60,000 nucleotides of DNA from Hydractinia symbiolongicarpus (taxonomy: Eukaryota; Cnidaria; Hydrozoa; Anthoathecata; Hydractiniidae): the NCBI RefSeq assembly GCF_029227915.1, contig NC_079886.1:22484501-22544500 (forward strand). The letters run 5' to 3'. Positions 27,401 to 37,045 of the stretch are shown piece after piece. The notes under the pieces were generated by a model, which saw only the letters and a list, made by a program, of their open reading frames with translations, was not told the origin of the DNA and ran no database searches. The position numbers and the translations under genes are program-made. How positions within the stretch are numbered: position 1 is the first letter of the stretch; the number at the start of each line of letters is the position of its first letter.

Positions 27401-30400
27401 CATTGCTTTTAATTATGTTATCTGCAAAATCTATAATTTTATTTTTGTCTTCTTCATATATGTTTTATTGACGTTGTGTGCAATTTCCTTTATTTTATCT
27501 CTAATTTACATTTCTTTTATTCGTGTTGATTGCAATTTCCACCATTTTTTTCTGATATTTTTTTAATTTTTTTTATCCAATTTGCTTGTAATTTCTATAA
27601 GTTTCTTTTCTTATTTTTTATATTGCATTCTTTTCATATTCTGTAATTTTTTTTCATTTATATTGTTCGCAATTTCTATCATTTTTATAATTTCTTTATA
27701 TTTTATTTATCCAAGTTGTTTACAATTTCCATCATTTTCTTTTTTATTTTCTTCTTTATATTATCTTTTTCATGTTGTTTGCAATTTCTATCATTTTCTT
27801 TTCATTTTTATATTTCTTTTATTCACATTTTTGCAATTTCTATCATTTCCTTTTCTTATTTATGTTTGTTTCATATAATAATACCGAGCTTCCGTGTATC
27901 TGTGTGTGACTTTTGCAAAATCGATTATATTCTTCACAATTTTCTTTACTAAAGTCAATAAAACATGACCCATATATTTGCTCTGTAATTCATGAAACTT
28001 TGATGCTAAAATAATATTGACGTCAAGGGAAAGTATATTAACATTATTGAAGCCATTACAATGCACTTAAAACTTTGAGGGCAAATAACTTGGAAATAAG
28101 GTGGTGAGGTTAGTAATTTTTCACTGCGTGGGTACCTAGGGTCCACCTGGGACCAATTTGGGTAAGTTTCGTAAGCCTGGGTCCCTGAATCCGAATCGGA
28201 ATGAACGGATTGATGACGTCATCAAAAACTCTTTAAACCACCATATTTTCATAATCGTTTGTCAAAAGTACATGATCTTATACATTTGATAGGGACTTAG
28301 CTGACGTCAGTAAAATTTTAAAACCTTTATATCTTCTTTTCGGTTCGTCAAAAGCGCATGATACTATACATTTTTTTTATCAGCGTTTCAAGCTCTGCAC
28401 ATTACAGGAAACGGATAATCAAACTCGCCAATTTTTTTAGTTATGCACTGCTGACGTCATCAAACGACCTAACACAACATATTTTTTCCATCTTCTTTAT
28501 ATTTCTCTTATTTATATTGTTTGCAATTTCCATAATTTTCATTTGATTTGATTTACAATATTCTATTTTTCTTTGGAATGTTATTGCAGTTTCTTTCCAT
28601 GCTGTTGGTAGCTGATCTATTATGTCATTAAATTTTGTATGCATTTTTTTCATTTCCTTGTGTTAAATTTATTTCCTCTACGTTGTTGTTTGTTGTTTCG
28701 CCTTATTTCCTTTTCCCCATCTCATTTTGTTTGCAAATTTTCAAGATTACTTGATTGCTTGCTTCCAATTTCTCTGTTTTTTTCGTTTATTTTCTTTGCA
28801 TTTCTTTTATTTTCCTTCTCAATTTGATTCCATGATGTTTTCAATGCTCATATTAATTTTGTTTTAAACGAAACAAGTCGTTTATTTGCATATTTTTTAT
28901 ATGTTCCGCATTATACAACACATAACACTGAATAAAAATACAGATAGTGGCTCAAAGGGCTAATAGAACATTTTCCTAGAAAGGATTATTTTACCATTCA
29001 GTTTGAAAACAGTCGAAGGTTCTCTTCATATCCATTCTTGCAAGAAAGTTTTGAATGAAATCTTCCACCACTTCAGCCTGAATAATCAATTTCATTAGGA
29101 GTTATATCACACATGTTCTTTACAAACAACCAAAAAGAGTCAAAAACAGAGGCCAAACTATACTGCATCAATTTAAAAACATTCGGTGGATTAAAATTGG
29201 AACAATTAGTTTAAATTAAGGATCAGGTTGAGATTATAAATGAGTTGTTTTATGATATGGTGCATTCTATTAAAAAATAAATTAGTTTTTTGTGCATGTC
29301 AAGTTGTTTATGAATTGCGAAGAAAAATTGATTTTTGAAGCTAATATAAATATATAGTTCCCCTTGGGTTAAACATTAAAACTTAAAAAAAAGTGTGTTT
29401 GATTATTTTTAGGGTGTGCATCTCTAACTATAGGTTACTTTGTGGCTTTGTTAAATGTATTATAGCAAAGTTGTTTATAACGTTTATGTTGCTTTGTGAA
29501 GAAACCTACCTTTGGATCAACATTATCTTCATTGTGCAGCTAAAACATAATTAATTCATACTTATCAATAATTTTGAATATTTTTAGGGTGTTATTCTTA
29601 GAAAAAACAAATTTGACTGCATTTTTGCAATTAAAACTTAGAGATTAAGCAAAATCTCCCAGGTTTACTTTTACTGTGTATAGCATTGTTAAGCAAAGTT
29701 GTTGGAAATTTGATCCTGGTCTTAGAACTAGTCAAAATAATATAAATAATGAAATAATCTCTGCTATTTTTCTTTTACTTTAATATGCAAAAAACTTAAA
29801 TAAAAGAAATATATACCTCTTCTGAACTAGTGGTTTCCTTTTTATTAGATGTTCGAAAAGCAGTTTCGAAATCTTCATCCACTTCGTTATCTAAACAATT
29901 TTATTCTTTTATAGCTAAAACAAACTGGACAAAAGAATACTTATATTACAGTCATTTGTTTATTATTATAATTATGATTGTTCTATTAAATCTGCTATAG
30001 AGTATTTTAGAAGGTGTAATATTCAAAGTATGTTCAGTGTGTGTTTACATTTATGTTGGCTTAGTTTCCGAATGAACAAAATAATCCTGGGTAAAAAAGT
30101 GTATTTCAAATTAAGCAAATAAGAAATCAAAGTTGCTCCATTCACATCAATTTTTGCCAATACACTGAGCTTCAAGATTAATTTAGCATTATCAAAATTT
30201 GTTTTTCAGCAGACTGAAAAAGTGATTTACCAGATACGTAATCTGTAGTAACCTCCTCATATTTGAAGTCATCATCACTATCTGGTTCAATTGATGCATC
30301 TATCAAGAAAAAAACCCAGAAAAAGTCAATACATTATGGTCTTAAATACATTATATTACCATACATATGATATTGTGATATATATATTATGATATTGAAG

Positions 30401-31359
30401 AGGTACTTTCAGTTTCTCAACAAACAGTCAGGGAAATCCTCTAATTCAGCTGTACAGCTTAATTTAGATGTCAGCTTAATAAGGATGTATAATACAGTCT
30501 AATAAAAAACTTTGACCATCAAAAAACGTATTTAACTGAATTTTAGCACCAATCTAACTGAATAAATCCAATATATTTTTTAAACCCAGGGTGCTAGAAA
30601 TAATGTAGTGTTCAAACTGACAATGAAAGAGCTGTAGCGCTAATTCTGCTAAAATTTACAATTTTCTAATTTAGATGTATGTCACCTAAGTAAGGTGTCC
30701 AACACACAGCTTTTTGGAGGTCTCCAAATGAAGCTATTCTTGTGGTCAGAATGTTCTCCTATTTATATATATATTATTTAGTGTGGTAATGTTCAGGAAG
30801 CCAGTGCAAAAATAAATATGTACGCTTCCTAACAGAGGTGCTTTGAAAACACAACACGTGGAAAGACTGTAAGTGTGTTGCATTTAATATCTAACCTTAT
30901 AAATATGATTCAGCTAAGACGGTCTGTTTTATCATTTTTTTGGTACGTAATATAAATCTCACTTGGACGCTCCACCTTGTTGACCCCGCACTAGGCTATG
31001 CGACTGGACATTGGATGTTAATGATATAAAGAGTTTTTTACAAATGGAGACTCATTCCATGCCAATAAGCTTACTTATATATTAATTTCTCAATAAACCT
31101 GAGCGCATGAATTGCTTTAGCTAGCTAACTACATATTTTTACCTTTGCTTGAAAATGTGTTTAGCTAGTGCTAGCAACGAAAGGGTAAGTTGCCTGCGCT
31201 CAGTAGGCTGGGCCGCTGTGTGGCTGTAGCATCAGAGCAGAGCAATCATTTTTCCACAAAAAGCATAACGGTTATAGCTATAACTAAGTTAAAAGAACAT
31301 TTCGCAATTTCAATACCTTCTAAAAAGAACAGATCCTCTTTTATGTGAGAGTTATCCAT
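3337..31359 (-). CDS. SPAG16: SPAG16 / PF20 axonemal central-apparatus WD40 protein (5' fourteen exons, partial)
   Basis: Spliced minus-strand gene. Coding exons from start to left edge: 31317-31359, 30231-30299, 29817-29890, 29510-29539, 28995-29077, 7432-7500, 7289-7357, 6805-6912, 5267-5327, 4972-5028, 4827-4875, 4671-4750, 3773-3906, 3337-3414. They total 1004 nt, all junctions are GT/AG, and phases agree throughout. The product begins MDNSHIKEDL, followed by an acidic KYEEV region. Next come the conserved EVVEDFIQNFLARM/DCFQTEW block, a coiled coil (LKKDLKRFQDAAQ, KEKMLTKLERDRAV) and the first WD repeat (ALHPKKQILATVSDDRTWKLW). Order and spacing follow vertebrate SPAG16 (about 630 aa), so the remaining WD40 repeats must lie left of the window. 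Known role: a component of the motile-cilium central pair. Intron 5 is 21.5 kb and contains the giant minisatellite. Confidence 0.9.
3773..3906 (-). CDS. SPAG16: SPAG16 coding exon 13
   Basis: Acceptor CTTTTAG, donor GTGAGT at GG/GTGAGT. Encodes the DSEFPPDKG linker and the start of the WD40 propeller (EAHSLAVSG). Confidence 0.88.
4290..4340 (-). ncRNA. Hammerhead-ribozyme-like core (degenerate)
   Basis: The minus strand reads CCGATGA, a perfect 6-bp stem (GGGAGA/TCTCCC, short AGGA-type loop), then GAAAC and GTC. This matches the hammerhead order CUGAUGA, stem II, GAAA, NUH with one core change (U4 to C). Stem I arms flanking the core do not obviously pair, so it is probably a dead copy. Minimal hammerheads of this architecture are known in Penelope-like elements and retrozymes. 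It lies in SPAG16 intron 12. Confidence 0.35.
4671..4750 (-). CDS. SPAG16: SPAG16 coding exon 12
   Basis: Acceptor CTTTTAAAG, donor GTATCT. Encodes a Ser/Lys-rich linker ending SQKNAK before the DSEFP motif of exon 13. Confidence 0.8.
4827..4875 (-). CDS. SPAG16: SPAG16 coding exon 11
   Basis: Acceptor TTTATTTCAG, donor GTATGC. Encodes IEGLQSVQLVSFECAK and fits the phase of its neighbours. Confidence 0.8.
4972..5028 (-). CDS. SPAG16: SPAG16 coding exon 10
   Basis: Acceptor TTTTTTAG, donor GTACTG. Encodes AAMKEKMLTKLERDRAVAQ, nearly collinear with the vertebrate TAMKQKMLTSLERDKVVGQ segment. Confidence 0.9.
5267..5327 (-). CDS. SPAG16: SPAG16 coding exon 9
   Basis: Acceptor GTCTTTAG, donor GTAAAT. 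Encodes LRQHYQLYEPTLKALRYKYE, continuing the coiled coil. Confidence 0.85.
5902..6034. repeat. Foldback (inverted-repeat) element
   Basis: Two arms of about 58 bp (about 5902-5960 and 5977-6034), each carrying TAGGTTATTG and TTTATTAACCC words, pair around a short GC-rich centre (CGACGCGCAGCGG). It resembles a MITE relic in the SPAG16 intron 8 region. Confidence 0.6.
6042..6311. mobile_element. Putative short MITE with ATTATATACCC termini
   Basis: Termini ATTATATACCC and GGGTATATAAT form a short inverted repeat about 270 bp apart, directly next to the preceding foldback. No coding capacity. Confidence 0.35.
6805..6912 (-). CDS. SPAG16: SPAG16 coding exon 8
   Basis: Acceptor TTCATAG, donor GTATGA. 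Encodes a basic coiled coil including ERDHHRMHHKRVIQEKDQL. Confidence 0.88.
7289..7357 (-). CDS. SPAG16: SPAG16 coding exon 7
   Basis: Acceptor TTGCGTTTAG, donor GTATGT. Encodes the coiled-coil segment SSLKKDLKRFQDAA. Confidence 0.88.
7432..7500 (-). CDS. SPAG16: SPAG16 coding exon 6
   Basis: Acceptor CTTTTTCAG, donor GTATGT. Encodes EEIKKKGLLKQNDL..., which follows the DCFQTEW block as in vertebrate SPAG16. Confidence 0.85.
7501..9552. other. Start of SPAG16 intron 5 (left part), possible nested exons
   Basis: Mostly AT-rich non-coding sequence. Two minus-strand segments look exon-like. One is 9381-9498, open, with acceptor TTTTATTGTCAG and donor GTAAGG, encoding NGNHLAIPIFP. The other is about 9002-9100, open, encoding EDVISQILEEGGLIKDLMMR. 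Neither fits SPAG16 and I do not recognise them. A plus-strand Lys-rich segment near 8055-8109 is low complexity. Confidence 0.3.
9553..26845. repeat. 17.3-kb minisatellite, 20-bp monomer with higher-order repeats
   Basis: About 865 tandem copies of a roughly 20-bp unit, consensus CATTTCTTCGCTTTACATAG on the plus strand, with variants such as TTCACTTCACATTG and TTCCCTTTAGAAAG. Superimposed are higher-order repeats. A recognisable anchor (TTGAATTTCTTCATTTTACG) recurs at about 10286, 12185, 14084, 14883, 15682, 17501, 18300, 20039 and 23557, with spacings 1899, 1899, 799, 799, 1819, 799, 1739 and 3518. All but the last equal a multiple of 20 minus 1. The plus strand is pyrimidine-rich. The array lies wholly inside SPAG16 intron 5, so the primary transcript carries the purine-rich complement. 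Phe/His/Ser-rich open frames run through all plus frames because the monomer lacks stop codons in phase; they are not genes. Confidence 0.97.
26846..27329. other. Satellite edge with telomere-like doublet, then plain intron
   Basis: The array decays over about 100 bp and ends beside CCCTAACCCTAA at 26970-26981 (two animal telomere-type units). The remainder is AT-rich with no gene. Confidence 0.6.
27330..28860. repeat. Decayed ~60-bp T-rich tandem repeat, interrupted
   Basis: The words TTGTTTGCAATTTCTATCAT and TTTTCTTTT recur about every 55-65 bp from about 27330 to 27870 and again from about 28490 to 28860. This indicates an old minisatellite split by a later insertion. Confidence 0.6.
27875..28485. 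mobile_element. Insertion of dispersed repeat into the T-rich array
   Basis: This block differs in composition from the flanking T-rich repeat. It contains four GACGTCA words (about 28019, 28213, 28302 and 28452) and a GC-richer stretch (about 28125-28190). No coding sequence or clear terminal repeats were found. Confidence 0.4.
28995..29077 (-). CDS. SPAG16: SPAG16 coding exon 5
   Basis: Acceptor GATTATTCAG, donor GTAAAA. Encodes the diagnostic EVVEDFIQNFLARM...DCFQTEW block. It is followed by the 21.5-kb intron carrying the minisatellite; the split Trp codon (TG/G) is completed at 7500. Confidence 0.9.
29510..29539 (-). CDS. SPAG16: SPAG16 coding exon 4 (30-nt microexon)
   Basis: Acceptor TATGTTTTAG and donor GTAGGT bracket ten codons (LHNEDNVDPK). 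In-frame and skippable, so alternative inclusion is possible. Confidence 0.7.
29817..29890 (-). CDS. SPAG16: SPAG16 coding exon 3
   Basis: Acceptor TTGTTTAG, donor GTATAT. Encodes a low-complexity acidic/Ser-Thr stretch ending SSEE; phase fits exons 2 and 4. Confidence 0.8.
30231..30299 (-). CDS. SPAG16: SPAG16 coding exon 2
   Basis: Acceptor TTGATAG, donor GTAAAT. Encodes the acidic segment EPDSDDDFKYEEV, which corresponds to the EDDYEYEEI region of vertebrate SPAG16. Confidence 0.85.
31317..31359 (-). CDS. SPAG16: SPAG16 coding exon 1
   Basis: Start ATG at 31359; encodes MDNSHIKEDLFFLE and leaves one base, G, before a GTATTG donor. An RFX-like site lies 99 bp upstream. Confidence 0.85.
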
Positions 31360-31457
31360 CGTCAAATATTCGCAGTTAGGTTAACTAATTGACCTTTTAC
31401 TAAATTTCATTGACCTGTCCAGCTAATCTACCATTTTCATACTTCGAATATTAAACT

Positions 31458-31471
31458 GTTTCCATGGAAAT
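31458..31471. promoter_or_regulatory. RFX X-box-like site upstream of SPAG16
   Basis: GTTTCCATGGAAAT is a near-perfect palindrome. It fits the ciliary X-box pattern RYYNYY-AT-RRNRAC at 13 of 14 positions (last base T instead of C). It lies 99 bp upstream of the SPAG16 ATG and between two divergent ciliary genes. RFX regulation is inferred. Confidence 0.6.
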
Positions 31472-32887
31472 TTCATACTCCCAGGATCAATCTAAACCAA
31501 GGTAGATGTTATTAGACTACTGTGGTTTAACATACTAACTTTAAACACTTTCTTTGTTCGTGCGACCAAGGCAAACAACACTAATGGCGGATATGTTGCG
31601 GGGATGCGATTTGTTTTGCTTGAATGTTGAATCTTTATTTAGCTATTATTATTTAATCGTTATTTGTTTCTCTGTTTATATACTTTGAGACATTCTGGTC
31701 ACGCTCATTAGAATAGATGGAATTTCATCATGACGTTTGTTTACCTTTCATCGGTTAGCTCATTGGCTGTGGCATTTTCGTGGCAGAAAAAAAATATATT
31801 AGGATTTGTGAGGAGAGGTATTTTTCTGTGAATATACCCCAGAGTCTGGGGTTTGCTGGGGTAATTTTCGAATTAGAAAGACCTCTGACCCCAGACATTC
31901 CCATATTTCCTGTTCTTGGGGGGGCTTTCTGGGGTAATTATTGCACCACAAAATAATTAAAGGACTCGGCTACTTTAGCATATTTATTTGTGATCGTTTA
32001 AACAACTGCTGTGTATGGTGTCACACATGTTTGGGAGCCGAACAAAGAGTAATGAACTTTGCCGTATGGCTTCCATGAAGACACTTATGTGTAATTAGCA
32101 TTAAAGTTACTCTGAAGTTGTTTTAAAATTTGAAATGAATACATAAAACTAGCTAATTTTTTCATATTAAGCTCTCTACACTCATGCTAACTGTTGATCA
32201 CAAAATTTTTTATACTATATAGAAGTCACATTTCGTTGATTGGACATGCATAGCTATGTTTATATATATTTATAGATAGCTAAGATTCTAATTATGCCTT
32301 GTTGGCTAATTTATTTGTCCATTCCTCATTTTTAGCTCTATCCACCAGTTAGGTTTTTCTTCCATTCAGATTAATTTTGCCAAGGTAAAATTAGAATTAA
32401 AATGAAATCCCTAGAAAAGCACCAAAATGCCTTGGCAAACTTTGCACTGTGGGGCATGTGTCTATGGTCTGTCCAACCTTGTTCCCTTATTGAGTAACTC
32501 TATTTTTCCACGACCATGCAATCGAGTGATCTGCATGAGTGGTATTTTTTACGACCTCTATCAAGTGATTGTGTGTCTTGTGCTTTACCTGACTGAGGTA
32601 CAAAAATTTATTCTAAAGATATCAATATTTCTATAATACTATACTTTATGTTAGATATATATATACAGTACAGTCTGAATGTAATCTACCGCGGACACGA
32701 AACTCGTATGAATAGTTACACAGAGCAATAACATTGCGATAGCTTTTGTTTTTTTAAGAAAATAATTGCATCGCTGATAAACAATGACCCCACGCGATCG
32801 ATTGTTTGATCACAATAGGTTGCAAGATCAATTTTAGCAATCTATTTTGCGCGAACTCTTTTGAATTTTTTAATTGCAGTAATTAAG

Positions 32888-33248
32888 CGTTTTTTTTAGA
32901 TCGCATTTTAAAAGTTTATAAACAAAAAGCGACGATAGAAATGTTTTTTAGATCGCATTTTAAAAGTTTATAAACGTAAAGCGGTAATAGAAATGTTTTT
33001 TTAGATTGTATTTAAAAGTTTAAAAATGAAAAGGGGCGGTAGAAATTTTTTTTAGATCGCTTTTTAAAAGTTTAAAATCTAAAAGCGGCGATAGAAATGT
33101 TTTTCAGATCGCATTTTAAAAATTTAAAATTGAAAAGCGGCGATAGAAATGCTCTTTTAGAGCGTATTTTAAAAGTTTATAAACGAAAAGCGGCGATGGA
33201 AATGTTTTTTTAGATCTCATTTTGAAAGTTTAAAAACAAAAAGCGGCA
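32888..33248. repeat. Seven-copy ~52-bp minisatellite
   Basis: Units carry TTTTTAGATCGCATTTTAAA, then AGTTTATAAAC, then AAAAGCGGCGATAGAAATG with point variation. Lies in the ARL6 upstream region. Confidence 0.85.
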
Positions 33249-34280
33249 TTTAATAGTTGTGAACAACAATGCTTCTCGTATGTTTCTTAAATTAAATGCT
33301 CTGGAATCTTTTTAATTAATTGAATAAACAATACATTCTTGCGCAATTTATTATAAAACTTCGCAAAAGATTTTTATTACTTAATTACTTCACGTTAATA
33401 CTTAGGGAATAGCTTATCAATACATTTAAGTTTAAGATTTTATGTAAACAAAATTTACCTACACTTCCGCTCAGTGTTTTGCCTTTTTTAAAAGCATTTT
33501 AGCAAGAAAGATACTCACCCGATTAAGGTAAGTCTGACCTGATCAGGAAGTTGTGCCATTACTTGATCGGTAATTACCATCCTTGAGGTAGAGTCAAATG
33601 ATAGAGGAAAGATCCCATACTTGAATGTTGTGAGTTAAAACATCACAAAAAATGATTTTTGCTGATAAGACTGTATATTTTTCTAATTGTTTTATAATTT
33701 GGCACACACACAAAGATATTGTTATTTATGGTTAGCTTCTTGGCTTTGTGGCTTCACAACAATGTATTTAATGTCTTTATTTAAATAGGAAATATGGAAT
33801 CATTGGTTTGCTCCATTAACGAATCCCATTGAATCCACAATGGCATTTAGCTTTTGCTGTCATAAATGCTGTGAGGCAGACTCGACGACGTCAAAATTCT
33901 GCTGTAGAAATTTTTAAATCACACAAAAATGTACATACAAACTTTTTTCAACTTACTGATGTATTGCTAGCAATTTTTTAAAAAAATAATCATTAAAAAA
34001 CATATATGTATATATACTTAAACAAAAAAACACCTTTTTGATAAATCGAGCACTCCAAGCTTTGAAATGTTAAAAGTGCGAGCGACCTTAAAATAACGTA
34101 ATTAAGAAAAAATTAAAAAAATTTAAGTAACAAAATTCCTTTGCCCCTGTACACTACACAGAGATTGCTGTTTTGTTCCAGTTATGTCCACACCTGAGAA
34201 TTTAAGAGGCAATGGAAATATGCTCTAGAATTTCTTTTTTTGTTGTTTTTAGTTTCTTTTTGGCATGTGTAACACTCAAA

Positions 34281-34346
34281 AATTTGCTGTTATGATTTTG
34301 ACAATTTAGAGGAGCTCCGAATTGTCAAAATTACAACAGTGAAATT
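34281..34346. repeat. 66-bp hairpin element
   Basis: Arms of about 25 bp (TTTGCTGTTATGATTTTGAC and its complement with few mismatches) flank a GGAGCTCC palindromic centre. Probable MITE, about 350 bp upstream of the ARL6 start codon. Confidence 0.65.
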
Positions 34347-34696
34347 GTTCTTTAGTGGCTTTGTCGTTTATTTAATTCCACAAACACTCCAGTCCTAACT
34401 AATTTTCACAGCTGGATTAATTTTTAATTTTCAACCAACCTTCTCTATGGATTTCAGCCTAATTTATTGTGACTTTACCCAAATTTTTCAAAGCTCACTA
34501 GAATTATTATCTACAAATTTAGGGTGATTCATTGAAAAAAGCTTGCCTCCATTCCAGTTTATTTTAATAATTTTTTTTATCTTTTTGATAAAACTGAAGG
34601 ACTTATATATATATTTGAAAAAAATGCTAAGTTGGCTCATATGGCATTTTTTACAGCATTATCACTTTTTATCATATTTTTCAGGCTAAACTTAAC

Positions 34697-35251
34697 ATGG
34701 GTTTTCTGGACAAACTTTCATCGATATTTGGTGTAAAGAAAAGGGAAGCTAGTATATTATGTCTGGGTTTGGACAATTCTGGTAAAACAACGATCATTAA
34801 CAAGTTGAAACCAGATAAATCTCAAACAACAGATATAGTGCCAACAGTTGGATTTACAGTTGAGAAAGTTCAGATGCCTGGACTTGCTTTTACTGTTTTT
34901 GATATGTCTGGTCAAGGCAAATATCGTAATCTCTGGGAGTACTACTACAAGGATGCGCAGGCCATTATATTTGTCATTGACAGTAGTGATAAATTTCGCA
35001 TTGTAGTTGCAAAAGAAGAATTAGACACATTACTCAGTCACAATGATCTCAGAGGAAAGCGAATACCTGTCTTGTTTTTTGCCAACAAGATGGATATGCG
35101 AGACTCGCTGACACCAGTACAAGTGTCAAATTTGCTAAAACTTGATGAGATAAAAGACAAAGCCTGGAATATATGTGCAAGTAACGCAATCACAGGAGAA
35201 GGTCTACACACAGGCGTGGAGTGGTTAACCGAGCAGCTGCAAATGAAATAA
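34697..35251 (+). CDS. ARL6: ADP-ribosylation factor-like GTPase 6 (BBS3)
   Basis: 184-aa small GTPase, intact and uninterrupted. G1 GLDNSGKT is at residues 24-31, the switch I threonine is in PTVGF (49-53), G3 DMSGQGKYR at 69-77, G4 NKMD at 130-133 and G5 CASNA at 160-164. The [14 protein letters not shown] and [11 protein letters not shown] segments identify ARL6 rather than other ARF/ARL proteins; human ARL6 is 186 aa. Known role: GTP-bound ARL6 recruits the BBSome coat to membranes for ciliary cargo traffic. The ATG is 12 nt after a strong acceptor (ATATTTTTCAG at 34684), implying a 5'-UTR intron; the coding region itself has no introns. It is divergent from SPAG16, also ciliary. Confidence 0.95.
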   Translation: MGFLDKLSSIFGVKKREASILCLGLDNSGKTTIINKLKPDKSQTTDIVPTVGFTVEKVQMPGLAFTVFDMSGQGKYRNLWEYYYKDAQAIIFVIDSSDKFRIVVAKEELDTLLSHNDLRGKRIPVLFFANKMDMRDSLTPVQVSNLLKLDEIKDKAWNICASNAITGEGLHTGVEWLTEQLQMK

Positions 35252-36490
35252 AAAAGAGTTTTCTTCTAAATAAGATGCATTATGTGAGCCTGACGAATTG
35301 AATTTGGTTTTTAGTAAATTATCATGGTCGTTGAATGTTATATTTTTGACTTCTTTTAGTTTCTGTTTAACTGTTTGACAAAAAGGGAAAGACCTGAAGT
35401 TTCAAGAATCCTGATGTAAATTCTTAGCAGTTTTTTAAAATTTTATTTTGTTATGTAATTTGATGCACAGAAGTAGATGTGCCATCACTGCAATAAGGAG
35501 GGTGTCTGCCAGACTCCAGATCATTGAAAATTTGAAAACCTTGATAACAGACTAGGGGACCTTAAAAACCTTGAATGTCTATCAAACTCTGGAAAAAACT
35601 TGAAATATAAACATTTCCAATAACAATTTTTTTTTCTAGTTATAAAACTTTGTCTAGCAGTAATGTTGTGCTTGCTTGTTTTAAATAATTAACTTCCAAT
35701 AAGTGCAGGGATTTAGCGCTGTCATTACTTGAATGTGTACCTATTGTGTGTGCTTAGGAACCTTAAAAATATCACAAAAATTTATAAACCGTGAAATTGC
35801 TTGAAAATTTTGCCAAACACCCTGATAATGTATTTTTGCCTGTTTCTGTCAATGTAACAGGTGGATTTTTCACATGTTACATTATGTATGTACTCTCAAT
35901 GTTGGTAAAACGCGACATAAGTGTTAGCATCCAAGCAAATTTTTATTAAAAACACTATTTGACGAAACGTCAATATCATGTAAATATGCGCATGGCTGTT
36001 TATTTATTTATTTGTTTTTTTATCTATTGCAAATTCAGTGGAATATATATACATGATTTAAATAGTGGTATTACATTTACATTCATGATTTTTTGTTTGT
36101 TTGAGTGTTGGCTGAAGAAGGGAAGGGAAGAAATGTTTGCGGGAAGAAATTATTACAAAACTCATTTTAAAGGAATTTATGTTAACTTATTTTTGCGATT
36201 TTGGCCCCTATTTAAAAAAATTAGTTTCGCAAAATAACATTTACTGTACTTAAAGCTTGTTGTTGGTATTATGTTATACAGGCCAATGTTTATCTGCTAT
36301 TTTATTTCTAGAGAAATGTGTTGATATCTTCTCTAGATTAGTCTTAGATGACTTCTGGTTATACCAAATTATTATTAGATTGACATCTACTTGAATTACG
36401 CTACAAATTTTAACAGTTTAAAGAACATTTTTTTCCTTGTGATTTTTAAGATTTTAAATGTTCTTTGCTCATGTATCATCAATACTAAAT

Positions 36491-36571
36491 CACGTCCCAA
36501 TAGCTTCTTTTTTGCTTTCGCGATGTGAATGTTGGCGCGCAGGAATGCGAAAGATAAGCTCTGGGGACGAG
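36491..36571. repeat. Foldback MITE copy (CGTCCC/GGGGACG termini)
   Basis: Ends CACGTCCC and GGGGACGAG pair. Internal arms TTGCTTTCGC and GCGAAAG also pair. Shares termini with the copies at 36961, 40298 and 47408. Confidence 0.55.
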
Positions 36572-36960
36572 TCTATATTGGTTCTGCACTTTAAGGCAAA
36601 GCTTAGCTGGTATTGCAAAATCACGAATATTGTCCATACATACATTTTTAAAAAAAAAATTAATATTTGGAGCAGATGCTATGATTGCTTAGCAGTAATC
36701 CCTCAAAGTTAAGAAATTAAAAGTATGTTTTCTTATTCCTGTCCGAAGAGGTAAGCAGCATAGTAGAACATGTGCGCAAATAGCATTGGCGTGTGACACC
36801 ATGCCTCATTTCCCAGTAAGATTAAAATTGGATTTTAGTTTCTAGGGGAATGTTCGTGTGACCACGAAGTTATATTATTGTATTCATAAGAAAGTTTGAA
36901 TTAACTGCAATGTAACGACACCTTTGCCAACACTTTTTTTGTAGAATTAATTAAAACGGC

Positions 36961-37045
36961 AACCTCGATCCCAGAGCTTTTTTTCTTTTTGATATAAGGG
37001 AAATTTTATTATAAAAAAGAGACAAAAAGCCCGGAGGTCAAGGTT
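36961..37045. repeat. Foldback MITE copy (AACCTCG termini)
   Basis: AACCTCGATCCCAGAGCTTT pairs imperfectly with AAAAAGCCCGGAGGTCAAGGTT. Confidence 0.55.

Larger units (their letters stand above)
31360..34684. other. SPAG16-ARL6 intergenic/5'-UTR region
   Basis: Divergent promoter region followed by a putative ARL6 5'-UTR intron. A possible small non-coding exon for ARL6 lies at 33503-33527 (CATTTTAG acceptor, GTAAGT donor); this is weak. Contains the minisatellite and hairpin listed separately and no other gene. Confidence 0.5.

Noticed and set aside
27582-28827. Hydrophobic Phe/Ile/Leu-rich frames suggesting membrane proteins
   Set aside because: They follow the T-rich tandem repeat and low-complexity composition; no conserved residues.
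35959-36712. Short plus-strand frames downstream of ARL6
   Set aside because: AT-rich composition, no domains, and the second runs through a foldback repeat.
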